Of a DNA stretch of 64,000 bases, positions 12,058 to 22,483 are shown one piece after another. The DNA is from Vesta saturnalis (lineage: Eukaryota; Arthropoda; Insecta; Coleoptera; Lampyridae): contig JARFJB010001603.1 of assembly GCA_036346205.1 (NCBI GenBank), forward strand, positions 771,001 through 835,000, written 5' to 3'. How positions within the stretch are numbered: the first letter of the stretch is position 1; the number at the start of each line of letters is the position of its first letter. The notes beneath the pieces are model-generated. The model was not told the origin of the DNA. It saw only the letters and a list, made by a program, of their open reading frames with translations, and did no database searches. Made by a program: the position numbers and the translations under genes.

Positions 12058-13947
12058 GGTTTTCAAAGTTAAGTCGGCACTATTGCTATCTTCGTTATTA
12101 TTGGTGCTACGAAGTCGGTTAAATGGGCAAAGAAGTAGAATTTTTTCCACTCGTTACGATGGTGAAATCAAAATGAAAATTGAACATCGTGTTCGCGAGT
12201 TATGTCAAAAATTTCCATTTTTTTTAATGGCACACCGAATATGCAATATCCTTAATCGATAGAAAATTAAATTCTGAACGAATAAGTTCCTATGACATTT
12301 CACCCTAATGTCAAAAATGACAAGGTTATTGATCATTTACCAAATTCATCAAGGTGGCTGTGTCAACTATTTTTCTGTATTACCATAGAGCAGAAAATGA
12401 AAAGAATATCAGACAATTGAATCAGGATTCTTTATTCTAAGTGATAATAATATTAAGGAACAACAAAACAAAACAAAACTCAAATTGGATGTTCGAAAAC
12501 ATCACCCTCTTGCTCCAAGCATTTCTGGGCCCGCTTGTAGACACTTTTAGTAGCCTTAGCAATGGATCTACCATCAATATTATTGATGGCGTGAACGATG
12601 CTTTGCTGGAGATCCTCATGGTTATCATATCGCCTGTTGTACACCACACTCTTCACATATCCCCAAAAGAAAAAATCCATTGGAGTAATGTCAGGTGATC
12701 GAGGAGGCATATGGATAGGCCCATTAGTTGATAAATATCTGTCATCAAAAAAATTGTTTAATATTGTATCTATCTGACGAACATTATGGGGAGGAGCTCC
12801 GTCTTGTTGGAAATAAATGTTCTGCCTATCCATTAAATTTACATCATCCAAGAAGTCTTGGAGTGTGGCAGTCAACATTTCGGCGTACCGCTCACCAGTT
12901 AACGCACCCTGATAAAATACTAGACCAACAATTATCGAGCCAATTAAACCGCACCAAACATTAACACTGAAGCGTCTCTGCGGGTTACAAGATCGGTAGA
13001 GCATCGGATTTTCTCGACTCCAAAAATGGCTGCTTTTCCTGTTGAACATGCCCCTATTAGAAAAAGTTGATTCGTCACTCCATAGAATTGAGCTCCAAAA
13101 ACCATTATTGGTTCTCATTTGATTAATAAACCAGTGACAAAACTGAACGCGTCTTTCTTGATCTCCTGGTACTAGTGTCTGTGTAGGTCGGAACTTATAC
13201 GGCACAAACTTATACTTTTTTAGAATATTGTGGATGGATCCCAAACATAGTCCATTTTCTTGCACTAAATCATTAATTGAGTTGTTGGGATGTGCTTCAA
13301 AATAAGCTAACACATTAATTTCAGTTTCTTCACTAATTATACATTGTTTATTAGATCCGGATTTCTTAAACACGCTCGAATTAGATCTAAATTTACGATA
13401 CAAAACCAAAAAGTATTTTCTATCCGGCAAATGACGCGTAGGAAACAAATCACTGTAACGCTCACGCGCTCGATAACTGTTTTTTTGACAAACGATGTAA
13501 CATTCTAACATATCACACTTTTCTGAATGGGTGAAAGGCATTTTTCTATTCAAAAAACACAAACTCTTAACTCTTTATTAGCAAACTTCAATTTGACATA
13601 TCAATTCTGATGACATTTGTGAAAATGACAAATATTGTTCACGTAATATCAGCCACCTTGACGAATTCAATAAATGATCAATAACTTTGTCATTTTTAAC
13701 ATTAGGGTAAAATGTCATAGGAACTTTTTTGTTCAGAATTTAATTTTCTATCGATTATGGATATTGTATACTAGGTGTGTCATTTAAAAAAATGGAAATT
13801 TTTGACATAACTCGCGAACACGAAGTTCAATTTTTATTCTGATTTCACCATCGTAACGACCGGAAAAAATGCTACTTCTTTGCCCATTTAACCGACTTCG
13901 TATTACCAACAATAACGAAGGTAGCCGACTTAACTTTGAATACCCTG
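12055..13947 (-). mobile_element. complete DD41D mariner-family transposon with long TIRs
   Basis: The element is 1,893 bp and flanked by TA on both sides. Its ends are CAGGGTTTTCAAAGTTAAG at 12055 and the reverse complement of CAGGGTATTCAAAGTTAAG at 13947. Terminal inverted repeats extend about 300 bp (12055-12360 and 13650-13947) with only scattered mismatches and short gaps. Between them lies one uninterrupted transposase gene on the minus strand. Ends, target duplication and gene are all present, so the copy meets the structural criteria of an autonomous element; whether it is still active cannot be told. The divergence between the two TIRs argues against a very recent insertion. Confidence 0.93.
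12480..13541 (-). CDS. mariner-family transposase, DD41D, apparently intact
   Basis: A cut-and-paste DNA transposase of 353 residues if it starts at the family-typical MPFTHSEK methionine (13541). An in-frame upstream ATG at 13562 would add seven residues. Counting from the upstream ATG, an N-terminal helix-turn-helix of the DUF4817 type occupies about residues 8-60 (DMLECYIV, RYSDLFPTRHLPDRKYF). A second HTH follows at 85-125 (SIHNILKKYKFVPYKFRP), then the RNase H-like DDE core. Catalytic residues are visible: D163 in WSDESTF, D254 in QQDGAPPH and D296 in SPDITPMDFFFWG. The last two are separated by 41 residues, which defines the DD41D class (rosa/Visitor-like). There is no stop or frameshift. 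The enzyme would act in the nucleus on the flanking TIRs at TA targets. Confidence 0.93.
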   Translation of the reverse strand: MPFTHSEKCDMLECYIVCQKNSYRARERYSDLFPTRHLPDRKYFLVLYRKFRSNSSVFKKSGSNKQCIISEETEINVLAYFEAHPNNSINDLVQENGLCLGSIHNILKKYKFVPYKFRPTQTLVPGDQERRVQFCHWFINQMRTNNGFWSSILWSDESTFSNRGMFNRKSSHFWSRENPMLYRSCNPQRRFSVNVWCGLIGSIIVGLVFYQGALTGERYAEMLTATLQDFLDDVNLMDRQNIYFQQDGAPPHNVRQIDTILNNFFDDRYLSTNGPIHMPPRSPDITPMDFFFWGYVKSVVYNRRYDNHEDLQQSIVHAINNIDGRSIAKATKSVYKRAQKCLEQEGDVFEHPI

Positions 13948-14080
13948 TATATATAATTATTGGATGGAGATTATAGTTTAAAGGTAATACCCTGTTCGGA
14001 GTCGAAACTGTCAGCAAAGGTATTAGTGTTGGTATCGCTGAGGGAGACGTACGAGTTTTAGTAGTAGAGGTAGTTAAGAA

Positions 14081-14493
14081 TTCGGGGCGTAACCACGGAA
14101 AAATTAACCACGTTCTCCAACAACCATTAAGTAACAAACAAAATACACCCACGTACCACAGACAGCGCTCGACTAGCTGATGATGATGGCGTAGCTATCG
14201 AAACGCGTTCGGTATTTTTTAATTTTGTGTGGTACGTGGCTGTATTTTGTTTGTTACAGATCCTGTCACCGTTCCAGTGTTCCAGATTTTTCAACCATTA
14301 AGTACTTTTCTCGGGGCGTATCGCCTTCCAGAAGATTGTACTAAAGATCGCGCTTTACTACTTTGTGATGTGGGTTCTACAGCGATAAGGGATAATTCTG
14401 AGTTTAGAAATATTTAGCTTTTCGGGGCGTAACCACCATCAAACTAAAGACTTCTTGCCCTGGTCACTTTCATGCACCCTTCTCGGGGCGTTA
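14081..14493. repeat. four copies of TCGGGGCGT(A/T)
   Basis: TCGGGGCGT plus A or T occurs at about 14082, 14311, 14422 and 14483, three of them followed by AACCAC- or TACAC-like sequence. Read on the minus strand the last copy is TGTAACGCCCCGAGA, which looks like the TG-start of an LTR in minus orientation. No matching second LTR was found in the window. Confidence 0.5.
14131..14257 (+). ncRNA. 30-bp-arm hairpin with hammerhead-ribozyme-like loop
   Basis: Arms at 14131-14160 and 14228-14257 are reverse complements at 29 of 30 positions. The 67-base loop contains the hammerhead core elements in order: CTGATGA (14177-14183), a 6-bp helix GATGGC/GCTATC closed by GTA (14185-14199, one G-U pair, with one extra U before it), then GAAA (14200-14203). 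This runs into the palindrome ACGCGT and a GTT that would be the cleavage triplet. GAAACGCGT with a very short helix III is the arrangement known from hammerheads of Penelope-like retroelements. The weak point is helix I next to the core, where only one base pair is evident before the long outer arms begin. Activity is unproven. Confidence 0.45.
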
Positions 14494-14548
14494 CACACCA
14501 ACAAGATTGTACATAAAGTGTGCGGAGATGCTGGGTAAATACGAGATG

Positions 14549-14661
14549 CTGGTCAGGATAGGTTATACTACTGGTCACGATATACTGGTCAAGGCATGCT
14601 GGTCAGGCTGGTCAGGTTGCTGGTCAGGATAATGGTCAGGCTAGTCTGGTTGCTGGTCAGG
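14549..14661. repeat. imperfect CTGGTCAGG repeats
   Basis: About nine copies of CTGGTCAGG or one-base variants lie within 113 bases, irregularly spaced by short A/T-containing linkers. Confidence 0.7.
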
Positions 14662-14669
14662 ATAATAAT

Positions 14670-17340
14670 ACAGGTACCAGGTGAAATTAATAAGGGCAGT
14701 AGTATATTATATGAAGTGGGTTAAAGAAGAAGGTTGATGAAGAGCGTTAGGGGAGGGTAAGTAAGAAGTAAAAGTAGAAGTCGAAGTAACAGTGCATGTG
14801 TAATGCGGGCGGTCTGGTAATTATAGGGAAAGTTTATCTGGAGTGGGAAGGAGTGTACAACTGATATCACTTATGAATAATGATAAAACAGTTGTGGCAG
14901 GAAATAGAAAATAAGTTTTGATAGGAATTATTTACTAGGATAGGAAAATTTATAGTAAGGGGTTTTAGGATTATTACAAATGTACCATAGATTCTTTTTT
15001 TTTCGAACTTCAGGATATTTAAAATATTATATGTAGGAACTGAAGGAGGAAATTCTGTGCTTTGTCGTTTCAGGTTATTGAATATTTGGGTATGTTGGAG
15101 TATACATTTTGGAACCACTAACTTAGTTACACATTTTTACTTTGTTTGAAAATGTCTGGATTTATTACAAATTGGAGGCCCAATTTTGTGAACCGGGTAT
15201 AGATTTTCGGTTTCTTCGATGTTAATATATTGAAGTTTTTAAATTACGATTAGGTTACACGCGTTGACAATCGTATATTAGTAAAATGAATTTTATATGC
15301 GAGTTTAATATTTTTTTATAAATAATGGTTAACCCCATTTGTAAGTAAAGTTATAAAATTATGGTTCAGGTGAGTTAAAATTACGTTATTCAAAATTGCT
15401 TGAAGCGTAGCGTTGCAGATTTAAAACATTGGCGACGGTATGTCGGTAGTCAAGCTGTTGAAGAAAGAGGTTAAGCGCGCAATGTGAGGTTGGACGTACT
15501 GAACTTGCTTACCTTCTTCTGGGGTTATTGGAATATACCGTGGGAAAGCTTTTCCTGTTCCGTTTATAGATCTTGAAAAATATTCAGCAACCCCGCGTTT
15601 GCGGATTCTTAGATTGCAAGTTCAGTATAAACAGAGTTTATCACGAAGTCCATCCGCGTTCACAGCTATCGAAACAAATAGAAAAAATTGCTGTGAATAT
15701 AAATTTTCGCTTTAGCAAAATTCGTGTATATCAAGGACAGGGAGCGTTTTGTCAATTAGTTAATGCGTATGTATTAAACCATATGATACAGTTATCATTC
15801 AGCTAGTGTTGATTTAAATAAGTTTCATTATTCAACTCGCGTAATTATAAATTGACAGTTGTCAACTGCAAGTTTCTATATGGGAACCGCCGTCAGACGA
15901 AATTCAGAAGAGTTGACTTCCACCGATTCTTTACCTAGAGGGCCAATTACACGTAATTTTCCTATACCGTGGTGAAAAGGAAGAACTCAGAGTGGTCAAT
16001 CGATGTGAACGCTTGTAGAAATGAAGGTAGTTACTTTCGGTCGTTTATTTATTTATTTTGGTTTGCTGGTGATTTTAACAAAGTGTTTATTTGTATTTGT
16101 CAGGCGGATGAATACGTTTTCTTTGTTTAGTTTTGCATAAAAGCCCTTTAGGCGATTGAGAGAAGTGTATTCACCTATGATAATTTTACTACATTCTGCG
16201 TGCTATTTGTACTACATGTAGATTGTTGTATGGTAAAATACTACGAAATTAGTCAAATTTATGTTTCCAACAATATTAATATTTCTTTTTGGTGTTTATT
16301 AAAATTAAGGTACTTACAATATTTGGGAATTTGAACCTTACAAGCGTCAACCCTGTTTAACTATTACATTTTACATAAGGGAATGTGTTTTAACATATGT
16401 ATCATTACGTTGATTGTTTATTTTAATTTACATCATTATCATAATATACGAATAGTGTCAATGACTTGAGAGTATTATTTAATTACTGTGTATAATATTA
16501 TTGCGACTTTGTTACTGCGTTATTATTGCTGTTTACGAAGTACCAAAATTAGGAAATTAAATATTTTGTTTACGTTCAAGTTACCAAGTGGTTTATTTAT
16601 TATATGGGAATTTTGATTTATGCAACTTTACCGCGACAATGTTCAACTATTTTCTTATTGTTTTAATAAAAGCTTTAACGTAACGATTGATGAGAATTTC
16701 TCTATTAGAATATTTGCTATTTTGAGTTTTTGTTGGTATAATTTTATTTTAAGAGATAGGTTTCGTAAGGTTTAACGAAACGTAAAAATAGTGTAAATTA
16801 ATTAACAGATTTACCTGGTTTGCGACAAAAAGGTAAGCAAGTTTGTTAGGAACTTAGCTGTGAACTTATCGCATTTAGGTATTACGACCCCTATATTGAT
16901 ACTTATAAACATTCTCGCTCCCATACGATTTATGACAAACCCTTATTGTGTTTTAAGTATTACGAGCCATCCTAAACGCATGTATTAGTAAAACGCTCGC
17001 CTCTTTATTCCACTGAGCTACAGGTCCTTTCCTTATCTGTTACTTTTGATCTACTGCCGTTTTCTCCAGTAGACAAATAAAGCTGAACTCGACCCACAAA
17101 ATTAAGTAAGTTAAACTTAGATTACTTCTAGCTTACATCTATATAACCATGAGAAATGGATGAACTGAATGACATGTTAATGAAATTGAATTAAGAGAAG
17201 AATAATTTATGGGCTAATGCATTCAAACCTGAACGTAGTCTTCGATGAACATTTTGAACTGATATCTTGTGAACGGAAGCCAAATAAAACCATTTATTGT
17301 TCGTTTCATCTCATTTTAAACTGTATACTACATTTAAAGG
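14670..17340. other. AT-rich stretch, no gene recognised
   Basis: Reading frames of 77-83 codons (14867-15118 minus, 15573-15806 plus) lack recognisable motifs. TTGGCGACGG near 15432 resembles primer-binding sequence after a gypsy-type LTR, but no LTR or gag-pol is visible. A weak tRNA-like motif at about 17000 is listed separately. Confidence 0.4.
16960..17033 (-). other. possible tRNA-derived SINE head or tRNA relic
   Basis: The minus strand reads GGACCTGTAGCTCAGTGG from about 17030, containing a perfect pol III A-box (TAGCTCAGTGG). About 50 bases on, GGCTCGTAATACT only weakly resembles a B-box. No cloverleaf can be drawn with confidence. Confidence 0.25.
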
Positions 17341-17358
17341 TAGTACAAGTTATAAATA

Positions 17359-18661
17359 CACTACGTTTCAAATAAAATGCACCACTTAGAAATAATAATG
17401 CTACGATCTTGAAGACAAAATATTAACAGTTAACAACAAAATGTTAATAGTGTGTAGCATCGTCACGCACAGCAATGCAGTCGTTCACTCTCCGAGGCAT
17501 GCTTTCTATGAGATGGTCCTTCTGAGGCATTTCATCCCAGGTTACATGGAGATGGTGTCGTAATTCATCCAAGTTGTTTGGGGGCCTTGGTAGTTGCCTT
17601 AGTCTTCGACCCATCATGTCCCATACATGTTCAATAGGCGAAAGATCTAGCGATCGCGCAGGCCACGGCAATAGTGGTAGCTGCACTTGATCCAGAAACC
17701 TTCTTGTAACATGTGCGGTATGTGGTCTAGCATTATCTTGTTGCAAAACACCATTTGGCAACGTCTGCATTAACGGTACTACCACTGGCTCCAAAACATT
17801 ATCAATGTAACGCTGAGCACTTCATGTGTCTAGAATGAACACAAGAGGAGATCTTCCACCAACACGTATGGCGCCCCAAACCATGACTCCAAGTGTTAAG
17901 CCCGTGGGTCGTCTTTCAACAAACCCTAAATTTCGATGTTCTCCTCGAAACCGCCGCACCTGCTGACGACTATCGTTTCGCCACAAACAAAAACGCGATT
18001 CGTCGCTGAAGACGACGTTATTCCATTGAAGGCCCCAGTCCCGCCGCTCTTGACACCATGCCAATCTAGCAGTGTTATGCTGTTGAGTTAACAGAGGTCG
18101 TCGGTACGGACAATACGAATGTAAGCCAAAAGACATAATTCTCCTGTAGATTGTTGAAATTGATAGGTGACGACCAATCGCTCCTGTCCAGTTCACCGCA
18201 ACAGACCTTGTTGACTGAAACCGATCTCTTGTGGCCATCCGCCTAAGAAGTCGTTCTTCATACCAAGAAGACCAAATGCGGGCCACCGTGGTGTGGTCTC
18301 TATTAAGTCTTCCGCCGATTTTTCGAAATGACAAACCTGCTTCTTTTATGCCGAGAATTATACCCCTGCCAAAATCTGAAACTTGGGCAAAGTTTCGTCG
18401 TTGTCTTACTGGGGGCATTTTTCAGAATAAATGTGTCAGTTAAACAACAAAAAATTGACAATAAGCGACTAGATTTCTTAAAATGTATAAATAAAAATTG
18501 TTGATAATTGATGTTAACAGTGGTGCAAAGTACATAATGACTTGTTCTTTTTCATTGAAACTTCAATCGTTTTCTATGAGATACTGAAACATTATTTTGC
18601 CAAAATTTCAAAATCATAGCATTATTATTTCGAAGTGGTGCATTTCATTTGAAACGTAGTG
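17359..18661 (-). mobile_element. Tc1-type transposon with terminal inverted repeats
   Basis: The element is 1,303 bp and flanked by TA. Its ends are CACTACGTTTCAAATAAAAT at 17359 and the reverse complement of CACTACGTTTCAAATGAAAT at 18661. The inverted repeats match for about 55 bp, including ATGCACCACTT and AATAATAATGCTA. It contains a broken Tc1 transposase on the minus strand. Confidence 0.92.
17444..18418 (-). pseudogene. Tc1 transposase (DD34E), inactivated
   Basis: It begins MPPVRQRRNF at 18418 with a paired-like HTH (GIILGIKEAGLSFRKIGGRL, HTTVARIWSSWYEE). The DDE core has VVFSDESRF (first Asp), LQQDNARPHTA (second Asp) and SLDLSPIEHVW (catalytic Glu). Thirty-four residues separate the last two, which is the DD34E spacing of Tc1. 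Two lesions are visible. A TGA near 17824 falls inside the LT-AQRYIDNVLEP block and splits the gene (first part 17822-18418, second part 17444-17794). About 20-30 residues usually found between the two HTH motifs are missing after WYEE. The catalytic residues survive, but this copy cannot make full-length protein. Confidence 0.92.
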
Positions 18662-19196
18662 TATAAATAACCATTATTTAATATTAAAATTATTTATACC
18701 TCTTCTCTTAATTATATTACTTGTTTTCGGAATGCTTTTTGTCCATTTCAAAGCCTAATTGAAGTTCTATTCACATATCGCAAAGAATATTTGCGTTGAT
18801 TTAGTTTTAGGGTATCAATGCTTAGTTATCTTTACCAATAAGCGACTTGGTGAACTCTTCTACTCATCTGCTATCTAAGTATGTACAAACAAAATAGTTA
18901 TTTAACATTTTCTTAATCAACGTTGACTAAAAATTGACAGAAGCAATTATGAAAAAATTGTAAAAAAGTTATTTATTTATTTGTTTCTTCATTCGTACTT
19001 CCATCCGCTTGTACATTCTTTTAGTGGTACGCTCGTCTAAGTGTGCCCGTCCACTATTTTATTTGAATGCATCATGTGGGTTCTATCTACTTTTCTTGTA
19101 GTGAACGCTTCATTAAGAGATAAATAAATTAACCTTTATTTAAGACAAAGTAAACTGCAATGATGAAAATACACAAAAGGTATTTTACAATAGATG
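18662..19196. other. non-coding spacer between two transposons
   Basis: AT-rich DNA with no recognisable motif. Confidence 0.5.
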
Positions 19197-20173
19197 TTAA
19201 AAAATGCCACCATTTTCACGAATACATGCCTGACAACGCCGTATTAAGGAATTGTATACCGCTTCAAAATCTGTTGTGCCCTGAATATATTGCGCTGCGT
19301 TAGTAATTTTGTCTTGCAACTGTTCAATTGTTATTATTTTTACAGTATAAACTAAACTTTTCCAAAAACCCGAAAGATAGAAGTCTACGGGGTTGAGGTC
19401 GGAAGGTTAAGAAGGCAAGCGAACTAGACCATTTCTACCAATCCATCTGCCATTGAAGTTGGTATTCAACCAGCTAACGACATTTCTCCCAACATGTGGT
19501 TGTGCCCCATCGTGCTGGTACCACATTCTATTTCTTCGATTTAGTCGAATATTATCCACAAAATTGTTATCCTGGTTTTCTAAAATCTCTAAGTGTGAAT
19601 TAGCATTCAAGCGGTGAGGCAAAACTACGGGGAGCAACAGTATTTCTCCGAAAATTGCACACCAGGCGTTGATAGAAAATCTACGTTGGAAAAACTGAAT
19701 TCTTACAGCGTGGGGATTTCTTAGCGACCAGACGTGATTGTTATGTAAATTGTTGATACCATCCCTAGTGAAAATCGCTCCATCGAACCACAACATTTTT
19801 CGAATTTTGGTTATGTTGTTCCAACAACCACTGACAAAAAATTAAACGCTGTTATGGATCACCTGGTGCTACATTATGAACGGGTTGCAGGTGGTAAGGA
19901 TGAAGAACTTCCCGACGAGTACTAACTTCAGAGGGTAATCAAGCACAGCTTCTATTACAGCTTCAGCGTATTCAACTGTATAAAATGTGTTATGGTCTAC
20001 TTTCTGATGCTTACCCATTCCACATTCACGCAGTTCTTAAAAGGAATTAGAAAAACTCTTCTAGAAGGTTATGGAAATATTCTTTCATACTCGCGACAAG
20101 TAGCAAGAGTACTTCCATCACAAAAACCATACACATAAATTATACCACCGTACTCTTCATTACTAAACTCCAT
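19197..20173 (-). pseudogene. DD41D transposase with DUF4817 head, inactivated
   Basis: The start MEFSNEEYGGIIYVYGFCDG at 20173 is the typical opening of the DUF4817 helix-turn-helix of this group. It continues with a TCREYERIFP block, an FCQWLLEQHNQN block, AIFTRDGINNLHNNHVW, FSINAWCAIFGE, the second catalytic box YQHDGAQPH, NGRWIGRNGLVRLPS, a TAA at 19407, PSDLNPVDFY (third acidic residue) and the C-terminal RRCQACIRENGGIF ending at 19197. The second and third catalytic positions are 41 residues apart if the TAA is counted as one residue. At least three stops and a frameshift just before the first catalytic Asp make it a pseudogene. No terminal repeats were located. Confidence 0.88.
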
Positions 20174-20361
20174 TTTTATTTACTTAAGGTAACAGACAAT
20201 AACTACTCAATGTAATTGTTGACAAATGTCAAAAGAAAATTTTTGTTTCCAATAATTTCATAGCCAGTCTCCTTGCTTCCAATATTACTTACTTTTTTAA
20301 CGGTGTTCAATATTCATTAATGCAACGATGTCACTCAAGTACCAGTGAACGTATCATACAC

Positions 20362-20662
20362 AATTTAAATCCGATAGCCAGATTTGAGTAATGCACTACT
20401 TAATTTAATAAATAGTTTTGTGCAAAACTTTTTACTCAAATCTCTTATAGTGCTTTCTAACTCATCGATATTCCCATAAGGTCTTTTAGTATAGAGATTT
20501 TCCTCACCCTCCGCAAAAAATAAATCAAGCGAGGTCACATCTGGGGACCTCGGTGGCCATGGATAATCGGAAAAACGTCCTATCCATCTCCCGTTAAACT
20601 TTTGAACCAAGACATTTTTAATTTGTACTGTTGAGTGAATTGGCGCAGCAATCCAATAAGTA
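20362..20662 (-). pseudogene. second DD41D transposase C-terminal fragment
   Basis: A different member of the same group from its neighbour. From about 20660 it reads GAPIHS (remnant of the second catalytic box, frame-shifted just before), KFNGRWIGRFSDYPW, PRSPDVTSLDLFF (third catalytic Asp) and NLYTKRPYGNIDELESTIRD, ending near 20362. The spacing is again 41 residues. The N-terminal two thirds are absent: the sequence is cut at about 20660, shortly before the Crypton-related DNA begins. Confidence 0.82.
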
Positions 20663-21004
20663 TAGTCTGATATTTAGGGGAAGTTCGTTCATAATTCATT
20701 ATTTAAAAATTCAGAGTTTAAGTTCCCACGAAAAAAGAACCGAAATAGTACATTATTTTATAAGGAGCTAAAGTGACACTTTTTGTGGCGAATCTGTAGG
20801 TTTGATGGACGAACGTAGTGGGTCCGGCAAATACTGACATTTTTTACACTTAAATGTGAAATAAGGAAAAATAATTAGGTTGTGCAAATGAGGAATAGTT
20901 AGATTTACTTAGCGTGCTCTGGCAAGCAGCAGTAGACGTGGCTAGGTTTCATTGAAATCAATGCATTAAACAAGTTGAAAATTGTGAAGATTCTCCGTGT
21001 TATT

Positions 21005-21064
21005 GTAAGTATTTTATTAAACTTATTGTTCCTATTTGTGTAAATTAAAATATTACATTGTTAG
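21005..21064 (+). other. probable 60-bp intron in the Crypton 5' leader
   Basis: TTGTAAGT (donor, GT at 21005) and a pyrimidine/AT-rich stretch ending ATTGTTAG (acceptor, AG at 21063-21064) lie just before the recombinase start ATG at 21072. The size is typical of minimal insect introns. Prediction from consensus only. Confidence 0.4.
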
Positions 21065-21071
21065 GAGTACG

Positions 21072-21709
21072 ATGGATTTGGAGAACTACACGCCGTCAGA
21101 AATTAGAGAAGCGGCTAATACAGCAATAAATGATATATTACCTACAAGATCGAGCAGAATCTGTGAACGCGCTTTTCAGCAATTTATAAAATGGTGCGAT
21201 GAAAAAAATATTAAAAGCTACTCTGAAACCGTAATGTTAGATTATTTTGCCGAATTAGCAACAAAAATGAAATATGGAAATGGAAAATGCTCAAGAGCGT
21301 TGATGGGAATCCATAAAATAGGTAGTGTTCCTAGGGAGGTAGATTTTTTCTTAAAATTAGCAAACTATACAGAATACACAGGGCACTGTCTAAGAAGAAC
21401 CTCAGCTACACTGGTGGTGGACGGCGGCGCAGATTTAATGTGCTTGAAGCACCATAGTGGCTTGAAATGCAGCACTGTTGCTGAGCGTTATATTGAACAC
21501 TCTCTAGCAACAAAAAAAGAGGCAGCCTTGAAAATTTTTCACCTAGTGCAAGCGCTACGAGTACAGAAGTTCATGTAGAAGAGGAAGAATTAAAGACCAT
21601 TTCCTTAGAACGCAGAGAGACCTCCACTGTTACCTCTGCCGGATTTTATTTTGGAGAAAATGTTAGTTTTAATTATTGTACTTTTAATCTTCATAACTCT
21701 AAACAATAA
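21072..21709 (+). pseudogene. Crypton tyrosine recombinase, internally deleted
   Basis: The start at MDLENYTPSEI (21072) is preferred over the upstream ATG at 21036, which would lie inside the predicted intron. Residues 1-75 are the N-terminal SAM-like DNA-binding region (LPTRSSRICERAFQQFIKW, SYSETVMLDYFAELATKMK). The protein then jumps to the end of the catalytic domain: YGNGKCSRALMGIHKIGS, HCLRRTSATLVVDGGADLM (His and Arg of the H-x-x-R motif), HHSGLKCSTVAERYIEHSL with the nucleophile Tyr. The middle, including the first catalytic Arg, is missing though the frame continues. A frameshift near 21545 shifts the C-terminal tail, which ends GENVSFNYCTFNLHNSKQ with its TAA at 21707-21709. Full-length relatives insert circular DNA by site-specific recombination; this copy cannot. 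Confidence 0.88.
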
Positions 21710-21860
21710 ATTTTTTTTCGTTGTTTTCCAAATTGGGTGTTTGAGTTATTAACTCAAGCATCCGCTGCGAGGGGATGCAAAAGACTTTTGCAGCCGCCGG
21801 TGAAAATGTCAAACTTTAACGTTGTCAGGTGAAGGTTAAAATGTCATCTTTTATTGACGT

Positions 21861-22330
21861 CTAAAGAAAAAGATAATTTTTCATCATTTCACACATACCA
21901 TTTGTCTTAAACGAGTACTGGTCGCGAAAATCCATGATGAAATTGTGATTTTCAGAGAAGTTCTCCCCTTTCGGCCCTCGAAACCAAGCTGAGAAATAGA
22001 ATCGTAGGTCTAACACACGTTTCTTAGGTGTAGAGATGAATTTTGGTTTAAAAGGTCGAAAATACTTATTTTTCATAATTCGATAAATACTATTAGTCGA
22101 TACAGAATGTTATTTTATTTTCTGTAGCATCAGTGTAACAATACACTTAAAGACATATTCTTTTTCAGATATCCACTTTTTGTGTCCTTTTTTAAAATTG
22201 CATTCTACCGAGCCAGTTTGCTTAAATTTTGAAATGAAGCCCCACACTGTAGACTGACAAGCATGTTTATCGGCATCTCGATAAAAATATCGGCAACATT
22301 CCTATGGGGGGAATTTGCTCCACGTATGAG
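21861..22330 (-). pseudogene. mariner/Tc1-like transposase N-terminal fragment
   Basis: On the minus strand a decayed transposase can be followed. First comes an HTH-like segment (HACQSTVWGFISKFKQTGSV), then KKWISEKEYVFKC, then an open 71-codon frame (21861-22076) with SIYRIMKNKYFRPFKPKFI-like sequence and RFYFSAWF. ENHNFIMDFRDQYSFKTN corresponds to the region just after the first catalytic Asp. The same DQYSFKTN/NQYSFKTN block occurs in the remnant at 62.9-63.6 kb, so the two are probably one family. It stops before the second catalytic box. Confidence 0.65.
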
Positions 22331-22483
22331 AACTATTTTTTTTTGAAGAGAATATAACAAAATACCGTAATAATGACAGATTTCTGATCATTGTCAAACC
22401 CGCCTATATTGTTTAGCATAGCCTACTATTTAAAATATCGCAATACGGTATCATAATGCCTATTTAAAATATTAAAATAGTAG

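Noticed and set aside
12441..12964. Plus-strand frames of 78-85 codons
   Set aside because: Antisense to the intact transposase; no motif of their own.
15425..15480. Gypsy-type primer-binding site (TTGGCGACGG)
   Set aside because: No LTR pair or gag-pol sequence around it.
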